DNA of 64,000 nucleotides from CAVZCK01 sp963773735 (lineage in GTDB: Bacteria; Pseudomonadota; Alphaproteobacteria; Rhizobiales; Rhodomicrobiaceae): assembly GCA_963773735.1 (NCBI GenBank), contig CAVZCK010000020.1:62001-126000 (forward strand). The letters are read 5' to 3'. Within the stretch, counting starts at the first letter, position 1; each line of letters starts with the position of its first letter. This document shows, in pieces, positions 1 to 9,186 of this stretch. Position numbers and translations under genes: made by a program. A model generated the notes under the pieces. It was given only the letters and a program-made list of their open reading frames with translations. It was not told where the DNA came from and did no database searches.

Positions 1-1
1 A

Positions 2-532
2 AAACCCTGGCCGCCCGGCCGCCTGCCGGAAGCGGACGCGATCGTCACCGCATCGCAGCAACTCGCGATCGGCATCCTGACGGCCGACTGCATGCCGATT
101 CTCTTCGCCGACGACGAAGCCGGCGTGATCGGCGCTGCTCATGCGGGCTGGCGCGGGGCGAAAGACGGCATCATCGAAGCGACAATCGCAGCCATGGAAA
201 AACTCGGTGCCAGACGCGACCGCATTGTCGCCGCGCTCGGACCCGCCATTTCGCAATCGGCCTACGAGGTCGGCGCCGAATTCGAAGCCAGCTTCGCCGC
301 CGAGGATCAGTCCAATCAACGCTTTTTTACCAAGCCGGCGGATCACGCTAAGCCGCGTTTCGATCTGCCCCGCTATTGCCTCAAGCGCCTGGAAGAGTCC
401 GGCATCGGCAATATGGACAATCTCGGCATTTGCACTTACGCGAACAAATCGCTTTTCTTCAGTTACAGACGGTCCGTACACCGTAAAGAGCCTGATTATG
501 GACGCCAAATTTCCGCCATTGTTCTTATGTGA
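2..532 (+). CDS. pgeF: Purine nucleoside phosphorylase / laccase-domain protein YfiH (5' partial)
   Basis: The reading frame is open from base 2, so the gene begins before the window. It encodes the C-terminal part of a DUF152/YfiH protein. Members are zinc enzymes with purine nucleoside phosphorylase and adenosine deaminase activity, formerly called multicopper polyphenol oxidases. Visible family signatures are TADCMPILFAD, AAHAGWRG, the ALGPAISQSAYEVG stretch and the C-terminal ICTYANKSLFFSYRR. The Cys of TADC, the His of HAGW and the later Cys are the expected zinc ligands. The next gene starts about 160 bases downstream, so no operon link is evident. Confidence 0.93.
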   Translation, partial: KPWPPGRLPEADAIVTASQQLAIGILTADCMPILFADDEAGVIGAAHAGWRGAKDGIIEATIAAMEKLGARRDRIVAALGPAISQSAYEVGAEFEASFAAEDQSNQRFFTKPADHAKPRFDLPRYCLKRLEESGIGNMDNLGICTYANKSLFFSYRRSVHRKEPDYGRQISAIVLM

Positions 533-695
533 TGTGGAAAAGGGGCCGTTTGGGGCTTTTTTCCGCCTGTATGCTGTTGATGCCTCGCCAGGGCACTTGA
601 CCGTCTCTAGACGCCTTTGGCGATTGTGGGTACGGATTCCGTATGGAAATGGCGCGCGTATGCGTAGTTTCCCGTCGACATTGGAGCGCGAGGCA

Positions 696-1805
696 ATGGA
701 ACCAATTGGAGCATCATCTGTGACGCGCGTATGCAGTCAGGTTGCGCGTTGCGGGGTAAGGCGTATCGCGTTGCCTCTTGTCGGAGGCTTACTTGCGTTA
801 ATGCTGGCTGGATGCGAAACAAGCTCGAACAGCTCGGGAAATGCCGTCGTCGGCTCGCTGACAGCGACGCAGCAGCAGGTACAGGCCAAACCGGTCGCAT
901 TCGCCCCGGTCATCGGTGCGCCGGCGAAAGTCTCATCGAAGATGAATGAGAGTCTTGCCGCCGCTGCAGGTCAGAAGAATATCCGGGTGGCCTCTTCGCA
1001 AGACGCCGAATATACCATCCGCGGCTATTTGGTCGCGGCGGCCGATGCCAAAGGCACGAAACTTTCTTACATCTGGGACATCACCGACAAGAGCGGCAAG
1101 CGCGCCAAGCGCCTTCAGGGCGACGAGCTGATCGAAGGCAAGAAGGGCGGCGACCCCTGGGCGCTGGTTGACGACGCCGCAATTCAGCGGATCGCAGCAA
1201 AGACTGACCGATGAGATCAGGTCCTGGATGTCCGACTGGCGGCACGACCGCATCCGCCAATGCGACTGCCGCGGCGCAGCCTCAGGCGCAGGCTCAAACC
1301 GCCCAGCCTGCAGGCCCAGGCTGCCCAGCCGCAGCCACAAAGCAAGCCAGCGCGTCCGAGGCTTCGGCAAATGTGTTGTCCGTCCAGACACCTCAAACCG
1401 ACACCGCGGCCCCAGGCAACCGCCGCGACAGCTCCCGCCGCTTCGGCTGCGGTTGTCGTTCAGCCGGTGACGGGGGCGCCAGGCGATGGCCAGACGTCGC
1501 TGACCGACGCGATGCGGCGTCACCTTGAGGCCGCTGGGGTCAAGGTCGCGAGCGGCAGCGCGCCGAACGCCTATACGGTCAAGGGCTCGGTTCAGCTTGG
1601 TACCGCGGATAGCGGTCAGCAGCCGATCACCATCCGCTGGCTCGTGGTCGACCCGTCGGGCAAGACCATGGAGAAGGCCGTCGTCCAGCGCAACAAGGTG
1701 CCTGAAGGCTCGCTGGACGGGACTTGGGGGCAGATCGCGGACCTAGCGGCCGGCGAGGCGGCGAAGAGCGTTGCCAAGCTGCTCAAGCAGCAGGGGCAGG
1801 GATAA
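696..1805 (+). CDS. Predicted lipoprotein, Ala/Pro/Gln-rich linker (frameshifted)
   Basis: An ATG at 696 (or GTG at 720) opens a protein with a short basic N-terminus, a hydrophobic stretch and the lipobox LMLAGC, so it is a predicted lipoprotein. The first part has a repeated-looking domain (NESLAAAAGQKNIRVASSQDAEYTIRG style). It is followed by an Ala/Gln/Pro-rich linker and a second copy-like domain (LTDAMRRHLEAAGVKVASGSAPNAYTVKG style). The reading frame breaks near 1205, near 1240 and between about 1325 and 1430. Three +1 shifts return it to the starting frame, which looks like sequence error in a repetitive GC-rich linker. The two domains share the pattern 'N-terminal helix, xVxVASSxxAxYTI/VxG', suggesting internal duplication. 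No known function is recognised. Confidence 0.65.
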
Positions 1806-1973
1806 GTCCGGGTCGCATTCGCTTCTGGCTATAACAGTTTACAGACCCGCGGCCCGCTGCTAAAAGCGGGCCGTCCGTTTGTTTGTTGGGACTTCGAGAC
1901 CGATCCGTGCTCGGTGTCACGAAAGGCATGAACGCTTGGTCCGTGGGCTTTCTTGCCGCCAGAGGCTTCCTCA

Positions 1974-2906
1974 ATGAAACTGGTTTCCGGCAATAGCAAT
2001 CGCCCGTTGGCGGATGCGATTGCGGCCTATCTGCATATTCCGCAGACCCGGTGCGTTTGCCGGCGTTTTGCGGACATGGAGATTTTTGTCGAGATCCAGG
2101 AAAATGTCCGCGGCGAGGATGTGTTTGTCGTTCAATCGACGTCTTTCCCGGCCAACGACAATCTCATGGAGCTGCTGATCATCATCGACGCGCTGAGACG
2201 GGCCTCGGCGCGGCGGATCACGGCCGTCATTCCCTATTTCGGCTATGCGCGGCAGGACCGCAAAGTCGGCCCACGCACGCCGATCTCGGCGAAGCTCGTC
2301 GCCAATCTCGTCGTCCGCGCCGGCGCCGACCGCGTGATGACCCTCGATCTCCATGCCGGACAGATCCAGGGCTTTTTCGATATTCCGACAGACAACCTTT
2401 TCGCCGCGCCGGTCATGGTCCGGGCGATCAAGGAACGGTTCGATGAGAACGGCATTACCGTGGTCTCACCGGACGTCGGCGGCGTGGTCCGGGCGCGCAA
2501 CGTCGCCCAGCGCATCGGGGCGCCGCTTGCAATCGTGGATAAGCGGCGCGACCAGCCGGGCGAATCCGAAGTCGTCAACGTCATCGGCAATGTCTCGGGG
2601 CGCACCTGCATCTTTATCGACGACATCGTCAACTCCGGCGGAACGCTGGTGAATGCGGCCGAGGCGCTCGTCGAGCGCGGCGCCCGCGACGTTTACGCTT
2701 ACATCACGCATGGCGTGCTGTCTCCAGGGGCGGCGGACCGGGTGCGGGACTCGGCGCTCAAGGCGCTCGTCATCACGGATTCGATCCAGGCCACGGAGGA
2801 CGTAAAACAGGCACCGAACATCGAGTTTCTCTCCGTTGCGCCCCTGATCGGCGAAGCGATCGCGCGCACCGCGAATGAAGAGTCGGTATCCAGCCTTTTT
2901 GATTGA
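1974..2906 (+). CDS. prs: Ribose-phosphate pyrophosphokinase
   Basis: A 310-residue protein begins MKLVSGNSNRPLADAIAAYL. It transfers pyrophosphate from ATP to ribose 5-phosphate to give PRPP for purine, pyrimidine, His, Trp and NAD synthesis. Family marks include the IVQSTSFPANDNLMELLIIIDA-like substrate loop (here VVQSTSFPANDNLMELL), YFGYARQDRK, DLHAGQIQGFF and the PRPP-binding loop FIDDIVNSGGT. The frame is open upstream to 1953, but ATG 1974 is chosen because family members start at the MK(L)xxGN motif. It stands alone, followed by rplY after about 135 bases. Confidence 0.97.
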   Translation: MKLVSGNSNRPLADAIAAYLHIPQTRCVCRRFADMEIFVEIQENVRGEDVFVVQSTSFPANDNLMELLIIIDALRRASARRITAVIPYFGYARQDRKVGPRTPISAKLVANLVVRAGADRVMTLDLHAGQIQGFFDIPTDNLFAAPVMVRAIKERFDENGITVVSPDVGGVVRARNVAQRIGAPLAIVDKRRDQPGESEVVNVIGNVSGRTCIFIDDIVNSGGTLVNAAEALVERGARDVYAYITHGVLSPGAADRVRDSALKALVITDSIQATEDVKQAPNIEFLSVAPLIGEAIARTANEESVSSLFD

Positions 2907-3041
2907 CAAGCTTTCGCGGACGCGATTGTGTTCGGCGATCTTTCCGTTTATAAGGCAGCGCGAGAAGAGCGGCATGGAACGCAACTTTCGCCGCGCCTTG
3001 CTGGGCCTTGATAGGGCCCATTTTCATTCCGGAGACACCCG

Positions 3042-3665
3042 ATGGCAGACCTGGTCGAATTAATGGCCGAAGACAGGACGACGACTGGCTCGGCGGCGGC
3101 GCGTGAGATGCGCAAGCGCGAAATGATTCCAGCAATCATCTACGGCGGCAATCAGCCTACGAAGAACATTTCAATCGCTCGCAAGCTTGTCTGGCGCCAG
3201 GTCGAGACCGGACATTTCCTGTCCACCGTCTATATGCTCGACATCGGCGGGGAGAAGACCCGCGTCATTCCGCGCGACGTGCAGCTCGACCCCGTGCGCG
3301 ACTTTCCGCTTCATGTCGATTTCATGCGGGTCAGCAAGAGCGCGCGCATCGATGTCGAGGTTTCGGTGCACTTCATCGATGAGGATAAATCGCCGGGCCT
3401 GAAGCGCGGCGGCGTGCTCAACATCGTGCGCCACGCAATCGAGCTGACCTGCCCGGCAGACGCCATTCCGGAATCGATCGAGGTGAGCCTCGCGGGCCTC
3501 GATATCGGCGACGCGGTGCATATTTCTGCGATCAAGCTGGCTGCGAATGTGATCCCGACGATCACCGACCGCGACTTTACCATCGCAACGATCGCCTCTT
3601 CGTCGGCCATGAAACCCGAGGTGGAAGAAGCAGTTGCGCCGGAAGAGGAAGTCGAGACAGAATAG
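3042..3665 (+). CDS. rplY: 50S ribosomal protein L25 (general stress protein Ctc type)
   Basis: A 207-residue L25/TL5/Ctc family protein that binds 5S rRNA. It has the long form, with an N-terminal 5S-binding beta-barrel (AAREMRKREMIPAIIYGG at the start) and a C-terminal TL5 extension (VHFIDEDKSPGLKRGGVLN). It ends in an acidic Glu-rich tail typical of alphaproteobacterial members. It is followed 30-50 bases later by pth. This rplY-pth-ychF order is widespread in bacteria and supports all three calls. Confidence 0.97.
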   Translation: MADLVELMAEDRTTTGSAAAREMRKREMIPAIIYGGNQPTKNISIARKLVWRQVETGHFLSTVYMLDIGGEKTRVIPRDVQLDPVRDFPLHVDFMRVSKSARIDVEVSVHFIDEDKSPGLKRGGVLNIVRHAIELTCPADAIPESIEVSLAGLDIGDAVHISAIKLAANVIPTITDRDFTIATIASSSAMKPEVEEAVAPEEEVETE

Positions 3666-3711
3666 CGCCGTTCTCGCCGGTTGGGGGAGTTGAGACTTGA
3701 GCGGGCGTCCG

Positions 3712-4449
3712 ATGAAGGTTCTGGTTGGACTTGGAAATCCCGGCGACAAATATGAGCGTACCCGGCACAATGTCGGGTTCATGGCGGCGGAAGCCATCGC
3801 TGAACGCTATGGCGCCGCACAATGGCGCAAACGCTTTCAGGGCCTCGCGGCAGAGGTCGATATCGGCCGGATGCGCTATCTGATCCTGAAGCCGGCCACC
3901 TATATGAACGAATTGGGCCGGGCGGTGAGCGAGGCCATCCGCTTCTACAAGATTTCACCGGCCGATGTGATCGTTTTCCATGACGAGATCGATCTTGAGC
4001 CCGGCAAGGTCAGGGTCAAATTCGGCGGCGGCCATGCGGGACACAATGGTCTGAAGTCCATCTCGGCCCATATCGGCAATGATTATCAGCGGGTCAGGAT
4101 CGGTGTGGGACATCCCGGACATCGCGATGCCGTCGTCAATTACGTGCTGCATGAATTCTCTCGCGCCGATCGCGAATGGCTGGATCCGCTGCTGACGGCA
4201 ATTGCGCAGAGTGCGTCCTTTCTTGTGACCGGGCAGGACGCCAAATTCATGAACGAGGTTGCGCGTGCCGCCCGCCCGGCATCTGCCGGAAAGACGGCCG
4301 AGCGCGAGGCGCCCGCGCCGGCGGCACCAAAAGCGGCGGCAATGCCCGCCGAAAAGAAGCCGGAGCTGGCGATGGCCGGAGCGGAACCGGACGGTGAGCG
4401 GCAGACTTCGCTCGGCGCCAAGCTCATGGCCTGGCTCAGACGGCCCTGA
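3712..4449 (+). CDS. pth: Peptidyl-tRNA hydrolase
   Basis: A 245-residue Pth that recycles peptidyl-tRNA released from stalled ribosomes. The catalytic Asn is in VGLGNPG, the catalytic His in RTRHNVGF and the Asp in FHDEIDL. The GGGHAGHNGLKS loop holds the second conserved Asn. ATG 3712 (MKVLVGLGNPG) matches where the family begins. A TTG at 3697, preceded by a good GGGGGAG ribosome site, would add five residues and is a real alternative. The roughly 55-residue Ala/Pro/Lys C-terminal extension is longer than in E. coli and typical of alphaproteobacteria. Confidence 0.96.
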   Translation: MKVLVGLGNPGDKYERTRHNVGFMAAEAIAERYGAAQWRKRFQGLAAEVDIGRMRYLILKPATYMNELGRAVSEAIRFYKISPADVIVFHDEIDLEPGKVRVKFGGGHAGHNGLKSISAHIGNDYQRVRIGVGHPGHRDAVVNYVLHEFSRADREWLDPLLTAIAQSASFLVTGQDAKFMNEVARAARPASAGKTAEREAPAPAAPKAAAMPAEKKPELAMAGAEPDGERQTSLGAKLMAWLRRP

Positions 4450-4580
4450 AACCGCCGATTCAGGAACGCTACGGAATCAGTTTTCCAGCAAGTAAGAAGT
4501 GTAGGACAGGCGCAATCGCTGGTCATGGCGTCCGCTTTGGCGGAACGGGCCTGCGAAGCATTCACGAGAGATCATCAGCT

Positions 4581-5678
4581 ATGGGCTTCAAATGCGGTAT
4601 TGTCGGTTTGCCCAATGTCGGCAAATCGACGCTTTTCAACGCGCTGACGCAGACGGCCGCGGCCGAGGCGGCGAACTATCCCTTTTGCACGATCGAGCCC
4701 AATGTCGGAGACGTCCCGGTGCCCGACGAGCGGCTGGACCGCATCTCCGCGATCGCAAAATCCGCGCAGACCCTGCATACGCGCCTGACCTTTGTCGATA
4801 TTGCCGGCCTCGTGAAAGGCGCCTCGAAAGGCGAGGGACTCGGCAATCAGTTCCTCGCCAATATCCGCGAGGTGGACGCCGTCGCCTATGTGCTGCGCTG
4901 CTTCGAGGATGAAAACGTCACCCATGTCGAAGGCCGGCTCGACCCGATTTCCGATGCCGACACCGTCGAGACGGAGCTGATGCTCGCCGACCTCGACAGC
5001 CTGGAGAAGCGCCGTGTGCCGCTTGAGAAGAGAGCCAAGGGCCAGGACAAGGAGGCGAAAGCGACCTTGCCGCTGATCGACGCCGCGCTCGCCGTGTTAA
5101 GCGAGGGCAGGCCCGCGCGTCTCGCCGAGATCGCGCCCGAGGATCGCCAGCGCTTCAAGCAGCTCCAGCTTCTGACGGCCAAGCCCGTGGTCTATGTCTG
5201 CAATGTCGATGAAGCTTCCGCTGCAAGCGGCAATGATTATTCGCGCGCGGTCGAGGAAAAAGCCAGGCGCGAGGGCGCGGCCTGCGTCGTCATTTCGGCC
5301 AAGATCGAGGCCGAGCTGGCCCAGCTCCCACCCGACGAGCGCCAAGCTTATCTCGATAGCCTCGATCTCGCCGAACCCGGCCTCAACCGCTTGATCCGCG
5401 CCGGATATCAGCTTCTCGACCTCATTACCTATTTCACCGCCGGGCCGAAGGAGGCGCGCGCCTGGACCGTTCGCAAGGGGACACTTGCTCCGCAGGCGGC
5501 GGGCGTCATCCATACCGATTTCGAAAAGGGCTTCATCCGCGCCGAGACCATCACCTATGGCGATTTCATCGAATATGGCGGTGAGGCCGGCGCCAAGGAG
5601 GCCGGCAAGATGCGCCTGGAAGGCAAGGATTACACCGTGCATGACGGCGATGTCATGCACTTCCGCTTCGCGAATTAA
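4581..5678 (+). CDS. ychF: Redox-regulated ATPase YchF (Obg-family)
   Basis: A 365-residue OLA1/YchF protein that binds the ribosome and hydrolyses ATP in preference to GTP. The N-terminus carries the P-loop GLPNVGKSTLFNAL, the switch region FVDIAGLVKGASKGEGLGNQFL and NVDE in place of the GTP-specific NKxD, which is the family hallmark. The C-terminal TGS-like domain includes TYFTAGPKEARAWTVRKGT and the end motif HDGDVMHFRFAN. Length matches the family exactly. Confidence 0.97.
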   Translation: MGFKCGIVGLPNVGKSTLFNALTQTAAAEAANYPFCTIEPNVGDVPVPDERLDRISAIAKSAQTLHTRLTFVDIAGLVKGASKGEGLGNQFLANIREVDAVAYVLRCFEDENVTHVEGRLDPISDADTVETELMLADLDSLEKRRVPLEKRAKGQDKEAKATLPLIDAALAVLSEGRPARLAEIAPEDRQRFKQLQLLTAKPVVYVCNVDEASAASGNDYSRAVEEKARREGAACVVISAKIEAELAQLPPDERQAYLDSLDLAEPGLNRLIRAGYQLLDLITYFTAGPKEARAWTVRKGTLAPQAAGVIHTDFEKGFIRAETITYGDFIEYGGEAGAKEAGKMRLEGKDYTVHDGDVMHFRFAN

Positions 5679-5712
5679 ACTCGTTAAAGGAAACGCCGTT
5701 TCCTCCCTTGAC

Positions 5713-5744
5713 ATCCTCGGGTGAGCGAAGCGAGACCCGAGGAT
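5713..5744. repeat. Perfect intergenic hairpin, 10-bp arms
   Basis: ATCCTCGGGT and ACCCGAGGAT flank a 12-base centre GAGCGAAGCGAG that is itself partly self-complementary. It has no T-run, so it is more likely an intergenic REP-like palindrome than a terminator. A related centre occurs in the repeat near 54.1 kb. Confidence 0.7.
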
Positions 5745-5766
5745 CGATGCCGTTGCCTTGCGACGG

Positions 5767-5844
5767 TGTAGGTGGGTTGAGCGCAGCGAAACCCGCCTTG
5801 TGCCATCAATCGATGCGGTTTCGCTCTGCTCAACCCATCCTACA
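5767..5844. repeat. Long imperfect inverted repeat (GGGTTGAGCGAAGCGAAACCC family)
   Basis: The left arm TGTAGGTGGGTTGAGCGCAG, continuing into CGAAACCCGC, is mirrored by a right arm ending CTCAACCCATCCTACA with two or three mismatches. It lies between convergent ychF and psd. The motif resembles a palindrome scattered through many proteobacterial genomes. The rest of the 5679-5927 gap shows nothing else recognisable. Confidence 0.65.
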
Positions 5845-5927
5845 GGCTCGCTGATAGGTCGGCGGCAAAGGTTGCCGGGGCAAAGCCGGCAACGACATCG
5901 TGCGGGGTCGGCGATCCGGATCGGCCG

Positions 5928-6641
5928 TCAGTTCAGCCGGACCTCGCGGCCGTTTTCATCCGAGCGCAGATCGACCAGCACGGTCTCGCCGCCGATCACC
6001 CGCTGGCCCTCCGCGACCAGCACGCCGCGGGCGCTCGGGATATAGATGTCGACCCGGCTGCCAAACCGGATCAGGCCGACGCGGCTCCCCGCTTCCACCA
6101 TCTGCCCCTCGCGGACGAAGGTCACGATCCGCCGAGCGATCAGCCCAGCGATGCGCACCACGCCGACCTGCAGGCCCGAAGCGGTCTTGAACACCATGAT
6201 CTCGCGTTCATTGTCCTCGCTGGCCTTGTCGAGGGCGGCATTGAGATAGGTTCCGGGAACATGGATCTCGCGAACGATCTGGCCGTCGACTGGGGCGCGA
6301 TTGACATGAACGTCGAAAATCGAAAGGAAGATCGAAATGCATGTATGGGGCTGATCGGGCAGGCCGAGCTCGCTCCTCGGCCTGTCGAGATGAACCGAGG
6401 TGACCGTGCCGTCGGCGGGCGAGACGATCAGCCCTTCGCGCACGGGCGTGACCCGCGGCGGATCGCGGAAGAAATAGGCGATGTAGATGGTCAGCAGCAG
6501 GGCGAGCCAGCCGAGCGGCGACCAGATCAGAAAGAGCAGAATGGTGACGGCAGCGCCGGCGCCGACGAATTTATGCCCGTCCCAATGGATCGGGACGAGG
6601 GCGGCCCTGATTGTATCGACGAGATTGTGACGGTCTTCCAT
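5928..6641 (-). CDS. psd: Phosphatidylserine decarboxylase (short, pyruvoyl type)
   Basis: A 237-residue membrane-associated enzyme converting phosphatidylserine to phosphatidylethanolamine. Two hydrophobic segments lie near residues 25-55. Core motifs are YFFRDPPR, VSPADGTV, SIFLSIFDVHVNRAP, and the autocleavage site IRFGSRVDI, where the Ser becomes the pyruvoyl group (GS instead of the longer LGST). The short length matches the type common in alphaproteobacteria. ATG at 6641 is preferred because GGGGAAC lies just upstream; an in-frame ATG at 6659 would add six residues. The usual partner pssA is not next to it. Confidence 0.93.
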   Translation of the reverse strand: MEDRHNLVDTIRAALVPIHWDGHKFVGAGAAVTILLFLIWSPLGWLALLLTIYIAYFFRDPPRVTPVREGLIVSPADGTVTSVHLDRPRSELGLPDQPHTCISIFLSIFDVHVNRAPVDGQIVREIHVPGTYLNAALDKASEDNEREIMVFKTASGLQVGVVRIAGLIARRIVTFVREGQMVEAGSRVGLIRFGSRVDIYIPSARGVLVAEGQRVIGGETVLVDLRSDENGREVRLN

Positions 6642-6738
6642 GGCGGTTCCCCGGGCCATGCTTCAACTGAAGCGGCTCATAGCACGCAAATCGGGTAAAA
6701 GCTTAGCGCTTTCATGAAGTTTTATGCCGCCAGAAACA

Positions 6739-8661
6739 CTATTCGGCGGCGATGGGAGAGATCGCGGGCTTGCGTTCGACGAACGGATCCGCCGCCAGTT
6801 CGCGGGCGCGCCGTGCGACCTGCTCGGCCTCCTGCTGGCGCGCCCACATGCCAGCATAGAGACCGTTTTGCGCGAGGAGCTCGCCATGGGTGCCGCGCTC
6901 GATGATCCGCCCCGCTTCCAGGACCAGGATCTGGTCGGCATGAATGACGGTCGATAGACGGTGCGCGATTACGAGCGTGGTCCGGTTCTCGGCAACGCGG
7001 TCGAGCGCTGCCTGAATTTGCTTCTCGGTAAAGCTGTCGAGCGCGGAGGTCGCCTCGTCAAGCATCAGGATCGGCGGGCCCTTGAGGATCGTCCTGGCAA
7101 TCGCCACACGCTGCTTCTCGCCGCCTGAGAGCTTGAGGCCGCGCTCGCCGACCATGCTGTCGTACCCGTCCGGCAACGTCCGGATGAAATCATCGATCTG
7201 GGCCATGCGGGCGGCCTCGCGGATCTCGTCGTCCGTGGCATCCGGCCGGCCATAGCGGATGTTATATTCGATGGTGTCGTTGAACAGCACCGTGTCCTGC
7301 GGAACCATGCCCAGTACCGCGCGCAGCGATTCCTGCGTCACGTCCCTGATGTCCTGGCCGTCGATCAGCACACGGCCAGATCCGGTCTCATAGAAGCGGA
7401 ACAGTAGCCGCGAAATGGTGGACTTGCCGGCGCCCGACGGGCCGACGATGGCCACCATCCTGCCGGCCGGGACCTCGAAATCGACACCTTTGAGGATTGG
7501 CCGCGCCGGATCGTAGGAGAAATAGACGTCCTCGAAGCGGATTTTTCCTTCCGTAACGATCAGCGGTTTCGCATCCGGCTTGTCCTTCACCTCGGGGTTC
7601 TGACCCAACAGCTCGAACATAGCCTCGATATCGACCAGGCCCTGGCGTAATTCGCGATAGATCATGCCGAGGAAATTGAGCGGCACGTAGAGCTGAAGCA
7701 TCATGGAGTTGATCATGACGAAATCGCCGACCGTATGCGTGCCATGGGCGACGCCGCGCGCCGCCAGCAGCATGCAGGCAACGAGACCCGCGGTGAAAAT
7801 CAACGCCTGCCCGGTGTTCAGGACCGCCAGCGATTTGTAGGTGTGCACCGCCGCCCGTTCGTATCGGACCATCGACTGGTTGAAGCGGCCCGCTTCCCAG
7901 CCCTCATTGCCGAAATATTTCACCGTCTCATAATTGAGCAGGCTGTCGATCGCCTTGGCATTGGCCTCGGTGTCGCTGTCGTTCATCTCGCGGCGGATCG
8001 CAATGCGCCACTCGCTGGCCTTGAAGGTGAACCAGACATAGACGATGAGCGTCGCGGCGATAATTGCCGAGAAGATCCAGCCGAACAGATAGGTTACGGT
8101 GCCGAGCACCAGGACAAGCTCGAGCACGGTCGGGATGGAGTTCAGCATCCCCATGCGGATGATCAGCTCGACGGCGTTGCGTCCGCGCTCGATGACCCGG
8201 CTGAGGCCGCCGGTCTTGCGCTCCAGATGAAAGCGCAGCGACAGCCTGTGCAGATGCTCGAAGGTCTGATTGGAGAGCTGGCGGACGGCGTTCTGACCGA
8301 CCCTGGTGAAAAGCACGTCGCGGATCTGCGTAAAGCCCATCATCATCACCCGGCCGAGGCCATAGGCGACGATGAGTGCAACGGGCACGATCGTAAACGT
8401 CACCGTGGTGACGGCCTCCGCGCCTTTGGCGCCGCCGGTGAACCAGTCCACTGCCGCCCTGTAGGCAAGCGGGGTGGCAACCGTCACCAGCTTTGCCGCA
8501 ACAAGCACGACGCCGGCCAGCACGACACGCAGCCTCAGATCCGGACGGTCCTGTGGCCAGATGAACGGAAGAAGCTTCAGAAGCACCGAGAAGGGGCTCG
8601 TATCTTTCTCCTGCGCATCAGGAAAGAAGGACGCGCCCGACCTTTTGCTGTTACGCCGCAA
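6739..8661 (-). CDS. ATM1-type ABC transporter (fused permease-ATPase)
   Basis: A 640-residue half-transporter. Residues up to about 340 form a six-helix ABC exporter domain (QNAVRQLSNQTFEHLHRLSLRFHLERKTGGLSR and NYETVKYFGNE are ATM1/HMT1 hallmarks). The C-terminal ATPase has Walker A GPSGAGKS, signature LSGGEKQR and Walker B ILMLDEATSALD. ATM1-like exporters move glutathione-linked sulfur or metal compounds and support Fe-S homeostasis or metal tolerance. The start is a TTG at 8661 with a weak GAGAG upstream; no better ATG lies before the first helix. It appears monocistronic. Confidence 0.93.
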   Translation of the reverse strand: MRRNSKRSGASFFPDAQEKDTSPFSVLLKLLPFIWPQDRPDLRLRVVLAGVVLVAAKLVTVATPLAYRAAVDWFTGGAKGAEAVTTVTFTIVPVALIVAYGLGRVMMMGFTQIRDVLFTRVGQNAVRQLSNQTFEHLHRLSLRFHLERKTGGLSRVIERGRNAVELIIRMGMLNSIPTVLELVLVLGTVTYLFGWIFSAIIAATLIVYVWFTFKASEWRIAIRREMNDSDTEANAKAIDSLLNYETVKYFGNEGWEAGRFNQSMVRYERAAVHTYKSLAVLNTGQALIFTAGLVACMLLAARGVAHGTHTVGDFVMINSMMLQLYVPLNFLGMIYRELRQGLVDIEAMFELLGQNPEVKDKPDAKPLIVTEGKIRFEDVYFSYDPARPILKGVDFEVPAGRMVAIVGPSGAGKSTISRLLFRFYETGSGRVLIDGQDIRDVTQESLRAVLGMVPQDTVLFNDTIEYNIRYGRPDATDDEIREAARMAQIDDFIRTLPDGYDSMVGERGLKLSGGEKQRVAIARTILKGPPILMLDEATSALDSFTEKQIQAALDRVAENRTTLVIAHRLSTVIHADQILVLEAGRIIERGTHGELLAQNGLYAGMWARQQEAEQVARRARELAADPFVERKPAISPIAAE

Positions 8662-8771
8662 GCTTATCTCTCAAATGAATAGGGGGAGCCACTCCCGCGA
8701 TTACGCCGTGCCCCATCATAAATGAGAGCAAGACGGATTGAACGCAAGCGATCAACACCGAACTCCTGATT

Positions 8772-9185
8772 TCAAAGCCAATCCCGCAGGATCGGGATGA
8801 GTGGCAGATCTGCCGGAGGCATCGGATAGTCGCCGAGTTTGGTCGCGCGCACCCATGCCAGCGCCTGGCCTTCGAGCGCCGTGACTTCGCCATCCCAGCG
8901 CCGGCAGACGAAAAGCGGCATCAACAGGTGGAAGTCTTCGTAGCTGTGGCTGGCGAAGGTGAGCGGCGCGAGGCAGGCTTGCCGGATATCGATGCCGAGC
9001 TCTTCGCGCAATTCGCGGATGAGCGCGTGCTCCGGCGTTTCTCCCGGCTCGACCTTGCCGCCCGGAAACTCCCAGAGGCCTGCCATCGACTTGCCTAGCG
9101 GCCGCTGCGTGATCAGAACCCGGCCGTCTTCGTCAATCAGCGCCACGGCAGCGACAAGCACCAATTTGAGCGGTGCCGATGCCAT
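8772..9185 (-). CDS. mutT: Nudix hydrolase MutT ((d)NTP pyrophosphohydrolase)
   Basis: A 137-residue protein with a complete Nudix box (GGKVEPGETPEHALIRELREELG). Homologues remove 8-oxo-dGTP or CTP-type nucleotides. The frame is open far upstream, but the ATG at 9185, giving MASAPLKLVLVAAVALID, is the natural start. It falls two bases after the argJ stop, so the two genes are transcribed together. An argJ-mutT pair is common in Hyphomicrobiales. Confidence 0.93.
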   Translation of the reverse strand: MASAPLKLVLVAAVALIDEDGRVLITQRPLGKSMAGLWEFPGGKVEPGETPEHALIRELREELGIDIRQACLAPLTFASHSYEDFHLLMPLFVCRRWDGEVTALEGQALAWVRATKLGDYPMPPADLPLIPILRDWL

Positions 9186-9186
9186 T

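Noticed and set aside
537..561. Terminator after pgeF (AAAAGGGGCC ... GGGGCTTTTTT)
   Set aside because: Only five bases pair cleanly; the stem is too weak to call.
141..695. N-terminal extension of the lipoprotein into the pgeF region
   Set aside because: It overlaps pgeF in another frame, and the lipobox needs a start near 696-720.
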